Source of the DNA: Tigriopus japonicus | Taxonomy: Eukaryota > Arthropoda > Copepoda > Harpacticoida > Harpacticidae | Assembly: GCA_010645155.1 (NCBI GenBank) | Contig: CM021316.1 | Location: 1,915,600 to 1,979,599, forward strand | Length of the DNA stretch: 64,000 bases | Direction: 5' to 3' | Shown: in pieces, positions 59,763-64,000 of the stretch | Layout of the letters: each line of letters opens with the position of its first letter | How positions within the stretch are numbered: position 1 is the stretch's first letter | Translations under genes and position numbers: made by a program | Notes under the pieces: model-generated | What the model saw: the letters and a program-made list of their open reading frames with translations, nothing else | Databases searched by the model: none | What the model was told of the DNA's origin: nothing

Positions 59763-61550
59763 TGTAATCTTATATCAAATCTTCACTCTATGTGGCCAAC
59801 ACAAAAACTCGACTGCAATTGAACAATTCCATTATCAGGCAATCAACTAAATTAGTATAGTAATTAAGGGCCCATAATAAAAAATATTTCTGATAAATTT
59901 GTAGATAACCGATCCTGTTAATCCTCTTTTGAAGGCTCGTTTTTCGACCTTGGTCTCGTGAAACTTGCGTCAATTCAGCGAGGAGTATCAATGGGATCGT
60001 AAAATTTAGGGCCCTTTCAAAATCCTGTTATTGAAGGAGCTGAAACCTTCCCTGATTTTACCACAGATGATCTAAATACAGAAGTCTCAACTCTGACTGC
60101 GCCAAAAAGTGAAAGTGTCACGAGATTCTGCAAACCCATTATTTAAAAGCTATACTCATGGAGAGCGCAAGCTTTTTTTGACATACAAATAAGTTAGTGA
60201 AAGCCAATCCTCATCTATCGAAAGAGAAAGTTCTAAGAGGATGAATGTTTTTCTTTGATTGTCAAAATTGACCAGAGAAACCTTGCTTGTGACATTTAGA
60301 TCATTTAGTAGTTTCCTTGAGTAACTTAGCTTTTTCAGTAGCAGACGTAGAGTGCTTGACCACTTAAAATCGAACAATCTTTGGAGTCTGCTCAGTAGTA
60401 CGAGAATTAGTCGCATAGAGCTTAAAACATATCAAAAAGATATTTTGGAAAAATTGCATCATTTGTCTCCATGAATAGAGATTTTTTGCTGGCCTTCAGC
60501 CTGCGAAGTTTTTTGATCAACACTTGGGAAGCTCCTCTAAAAATCTCGGGGAAAATCACCTTTAATGTTAAGTCATGTTAGGAGTTTACGAAAGTACTAG
60601 GACCGGACACAATTTTGTTTAAAAAATCATGTCTCGGACTGAAGAAGACGGAGAACCATCCTAAGGTACTTCTCTATCTGAGTTTGTGACCTTCAGAGAG
60701 AGTCAACTTGAAAAAGGGCAACAGGGAAAATGGAAAAATTGGCCAAAGCTAATGGCAATGATGGCAGTAGTCTTTTACTTTAACAAAAGACTACTGGTGT
60801 GTTTCGAGTTAGATTTTTGGCAGTTTTGCCATTTTGATTTTTAGGGTCAAAAAGCTGACCACAACTGAACTTTTCAACAGACAATAGACCTTATCTGCCA
60901 TCAAATATGACAGAACTGCCAACTCGAAATCCATTTTTATAACTATCGATGGAACTCCAAATCGAACTAGTTCGAGTGTTACCAAATTGGTCCCTGTTTA
61001 GGTCTTTTCAAAAAAGTTCTATACAACCGGCCCTTTTCAACAACGATGAACTTCCGATTCAAAAATGGCAGCACTCCCAGTTCGAAGCACACTACTAAAA
61101 AAGACTACAATAGTGTTTGTATACACTATAAGTATGAAGCTTGATCTGTCATCCTGTTAACATGTCTTGAAAACCATAGATATTTTGTAACGTCATGAAC
61201 ATACTTGAAGATATTTAAAGCCTAATGTGTTAGTGTGAGTAGCCGTGAGTAGCACATCGTCTGTCCTGCATGTCGCAAATACATGTGTAACGGATTCACA
61301 AACTCACTCAGTTATGTAAATAGGCCGACCGAAGCAGAGTAATTTTTGGATTCATTGAAGAAGACCCTATTGTAGTTGCTTTTAGCAATCCTGGTTAGCT
61401 CTGATTTTAACGTAGCAAACAATTTACGGGATCAGCGACAGGATTCATTTATTAGGCGATCTCGTCAACGAAGCAGAACGTTCAGGGCAGCATACAAAAG
61501 AGGGATTCAACGAATTCACATTTAAAAAACCTAGATGGGAGTATGCAACA
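59763..61550. other. Upstream region of the esterase gene
   Basis: No gene is identified. At about 61180-61480 there is a faint relative of the TAGTGTTT hAT-like family ('gatatttaaagcctaatgtg', 'cgtctgtcctgcatg', 'ttaggcgatct'). The esterase promoter is presumably just above 59762, but I see no clear TATA or initiator. Confidence 0.4.
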
Positions 61551-61552
61551 TA

Positions 61553-62345
61553 CAGGGCGTTGCAAAAGTCTTTGAACAATTTGAAATTTGCAAAGAATGG
61601 AGATTACTTCATTTCCACATGGAACTTTTTTTAAAAATATTGTACAATTTTTGTGAAAACGTGTTGTATGTAACTTGTATTGTGATCCACATGGGGACCA
61701 AAAGGCACAAGATCTCAGGTTTGCTTGATCTGGGACATATTGGGCGTTGTGAAAGTCATTGAACTAAGCTGTGCATCATTGTTTTAAGGAACAAAGATGC
61801 AGTCTTAATAAACTAAGAAATATTTTTTTCTACTTTTTAATGACTTTGAGCACAAACATGACTAATTTTATTTAAACTGATCACCATTTGTGTTTATCAC
61901 TTGTGACAACCTTGGTCTAGAAGAGGCACAAAGGTTCTGAATGTAGTCTGGGAACATGTCCCTCCACTGCTTCTCAATCGCAGTCTTCAGACTGGTCATG
62001 TAGGTGTGATGTACTCTACAAGCCTTATGCTCCATGTGTGCCCAGATGATAAAGTCGAAGAATTGAGGTCTGGACTCTGAGGGGACCAGAAGCACTTGGA
62101 CTAAAACGTCATGTTTGACTCCATCAATTCCTGCAGTTTCAGCTGTGTGTGCAAGTGCACCATCCTCCTGGAGCACGCAAGGTTGCCCTCTGGTGGCGGT
62201 TATGATCCAATGTAACACCTTTTTCTTGTAAAACAACCTTTCAATTAGCGCCAGTGAGTCTGTACCTGACAGGAAACCAAATGGGAGGGTTTTTCTCCTA
62301 TTGGATGCCATGACCCTAGAGTGATGGACTTTATTCTAAAAGTGT
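61553..62345 (-). pseudogene. Decayed Tc1/mariner transposase, catalytic half
   Basis: A minus-strand frame at 62311-61868 (147 codons) contains QPCVLQEDGALAHTAE, equivalent to the QDGAPAHTA catalytic motif. It also contains PQFFDFIIWAHMEHKAC, equivalent to SPDLNPLDFFIW with the third acidic site disturbed. A C-terminal LKTAIEKQWRDM helix follows. The N-terminal DNA-binding part is absent. Two similar end-like words, 'gggcgttgcaaaagtctttgaac' (about 61556) and 'gggcgttgtgaaagtcattgaac' (about 61741), lie in direct orientation 185 bp apart, so the element is rearranged. Confidence 0.8.
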
Positions 62346-63152
62346 TTTGTCGTCATATTTTATAATGTAAAAAAAACAATTATTTATTACATTTTACAAA
62401 AACTTCCATTTCTTGGTTTCCTTTACGTCATATGAATGGATTAAAACCTTGATTCTGGACTTCAAGAAATGATTTATATGGTATTTGAGTTTTTGAGCAT
62501 CATTGATTGTGTCATGCTGACAGTACACAGAAAACTGAGGACACTTTACTTCAATGAAAAAGTGATTTCTTCTTAGGAAATGAGTTCTGCCAAAAGCAGT
62601 CCTCCAATCGTGATTGCTTTGGAAATTAGGATGGTTAACTTGAAGTTATGAGAAAAAAGGTGATCATTTGGATCAATCATGAACGTTCAAATTTGAAATT
62701 CAAAGTGAAGCAATCACCAAACCTAGGATTTATCTCCAAAGTCAGATCTGTCCCCAATTTCTTCCATGGGGCCAATAAGACCATTTCCGCATTTTTTTAA
62801 ATTGCAAAGGTGTCTGTTGAGACGTTTGTGTTGGCTCTGATTCCTTTTAAATTTGGTGTAACGAAAAGATGCAAGTTTTGCTTTTTAGCATGATTAAAAA
62901 AATATTGATGAGGCATCACAGAATTTGTTTTTTTTATCACTCTGAACTAAGTATGAAATATCTGTAGCTGCCCTTCCGTGTTTAGGCAAAATCTTGATGT
63001 CATCAGATCGAACGCAAGTATAAAAGAGAATTTTCAATGGCAAAATAAAGTATCCTCCATAATTTGCAAAATTCAAACTGTTCAAAGATTTTCGTAAAGC
63101 CCTGTATATGAACAAATTCGTTGAGCTACCGATAATGCTCACCTCTGATTTT
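62346..63152. other. Intergenic, nothing recognised
   Basis: AT-rich sequence. The minus-strand frame at 62894-63238 overlaps the MITE fragment and is not credible as a gene. Confidence 0.4.
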
Positions 63153-63294
63153 AGGCACTTTAGTTTGTCCAAAACTGATGGTTGACCGTTGCGATCTTCA
63201 AAAATATGTATATCATGGGAACTGTGAGCTGTTGCCACATGAAATCCACTATATGGCGCACTTTATGATCGTCCTCTTTGATTATAGTGCTCTA
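63153..63294 (-). mobile_element. One arm of the TAGAGCACTATAATA MITE
   Basis: It matches the right arm of 27169-27632 from 'aggcactttagtttgtcc' to 'tatagtgctcta', with modest divergence. The other arm is missing. Confidence 0.8.
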
Positions 63295-63850
63295 GGGTGC
63301 CCTATCTTGTTCTCAAAATGAACAACTGAGCAAGACATCTTAAGGAAGCAAAGTTGCGCTTCAATCAAAGAGAAAAATGACAATCAGCGCCATCTTGAGG
63401 TAGAAACGGTTGTGGGTGCTTCTGTTTAGTCTTTGGCCTTAATTTGTGAATTCTCCGCGTGGCCTTTTGATTTTTGAACACAATAATATCGTAACTGAGC
63501 TCTAAAAGACTCAAAACATAAAGAGAAACACACTTTATGATGGAATCTGCAATTTCGGCGACAAGTTTAAGCTGAGGATAGATTTGAAATCAAGATAACT
63601 TGCCCCTGTTTTGGCTCCACCTAATGGCGATTTTTGTAAACTTCAATTAAACTTCTTCATACTGAGTCGGCTCATGGCTGATTCAGTCCCATCCCTAGTT
63701 TTTGTTTCCTTAACGCCTGAGAGGCATCCTCCCTACATTCGTCAATTAGATTGGGCACAAACTCGTTTTCTATTAAAGCAGTTACAAACTAAATAATCAA
63801 GAAGCCACTTATATAGTAAGTACAATATATAGGGTATATTGTAGGTAGGA
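63295..63850. other. Intergenic, nothing recognised
   Basis: No domain or structure is seen. The short open frame at 63611-63796 has no supporting feature. Confidence 0.4.
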
Positions 63851-63851
63851 G

Positions 63852-63932
63852 AAGAGGTTAAGTGGATAAGGCTGTGGGTTCTGTGGGTGCTGTGGGTCGT
63901 CGGTTCAATCCTCCTCCCTAACCAGTCTCCGA
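63852..63932 (+). mobile_element. tRNA-like sequence, probable SINE head
   Basis: A D-arm-like 'ggttaagtggataaggc' (about 63855) and B box 'ggttcaatcct' (about 63902), with partial acceptor pairing. The sequence between them has a repeated 'tgtgggt' instead of a clear anticodon arm, so a working tRNA gene is unlikely. Confidence 0.5.
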
Positions 63933-64000
63933 AGTATGAGCCTTTTTTCTCTGGCCACAGATGGCGGACCTTAACCGATCAAGGAATACGACAGCCACAT

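Noticed and set aside
62894..63238. 114-codon minus-strand ORF
   Set aside because: Its N-terminal third is a MITE arm and the rest has no domain support.

Overview
The window is eukaryotic: AT-rich DNA, GT-AG introns, dispersed degenerate transposons, and genes whose exons join in frame across introns. The transporter, esterase and retroelement families fit an invertebrate, most likely an arthropod and perhaps a crustacean such as a copepod. The species call is inference; no diagnostic marker gene is present.

Layout. Positions 1-15,000 hold no intact host gene. They contain LINE reverse-transcriptase fragments, large inverted repeats, a 30-bp minisatellite and several hAT-like elements with 8-bp target-site duplications. 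Next come two tandem full-length ABCC (MRP-type) transporter genes on the + strand: copy A (15979-20856) and copy B (25031-33714). Each has two coding exons of identical length (1229 and 3301 nt) and each encodes 1509 residues. Copy B differs mainly in an intron swollen by repeats (4154 bp against 348 bp).

Tail-to-tail with copy B, on the - strand (33880-39337), is a six-exon gene. It encodes a 2A-like NPGP leader, a coiled coil, an L1-ORF1p-like RNA-binding region and an acidic tail. I consider it the most interesting object in the window. The 40-46 kb stretch holds weak exon-like pieces and one intronless ORF for a probable multi-pass membrane protein (44771-45481).

A two-exon gene for a membrane-anchored polysaccharide pyruvyl transferase-family protein (48265-49751, +) follows. 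Its stop lies 19 bp from the stop of a 12-exon carboxylesterase/cholinesterase-family gene on the - strand (49771-59762). The esterase has a signal peptide, a complete catalytic triad and a hydrophobic GPI-type tail. Its introns carry a Tc1-like element (50798-52130) and hAT-like elements. The last 4 kb hold a decayed Tc1/mariner transposase, a MITE end and a tRNA-like SINE.

Together the host genes suggest detoxification and export (ABCC pair), a surface or secreted esterase, and a secretory-pathway glycan enzyme. There is no operon-like organisation.
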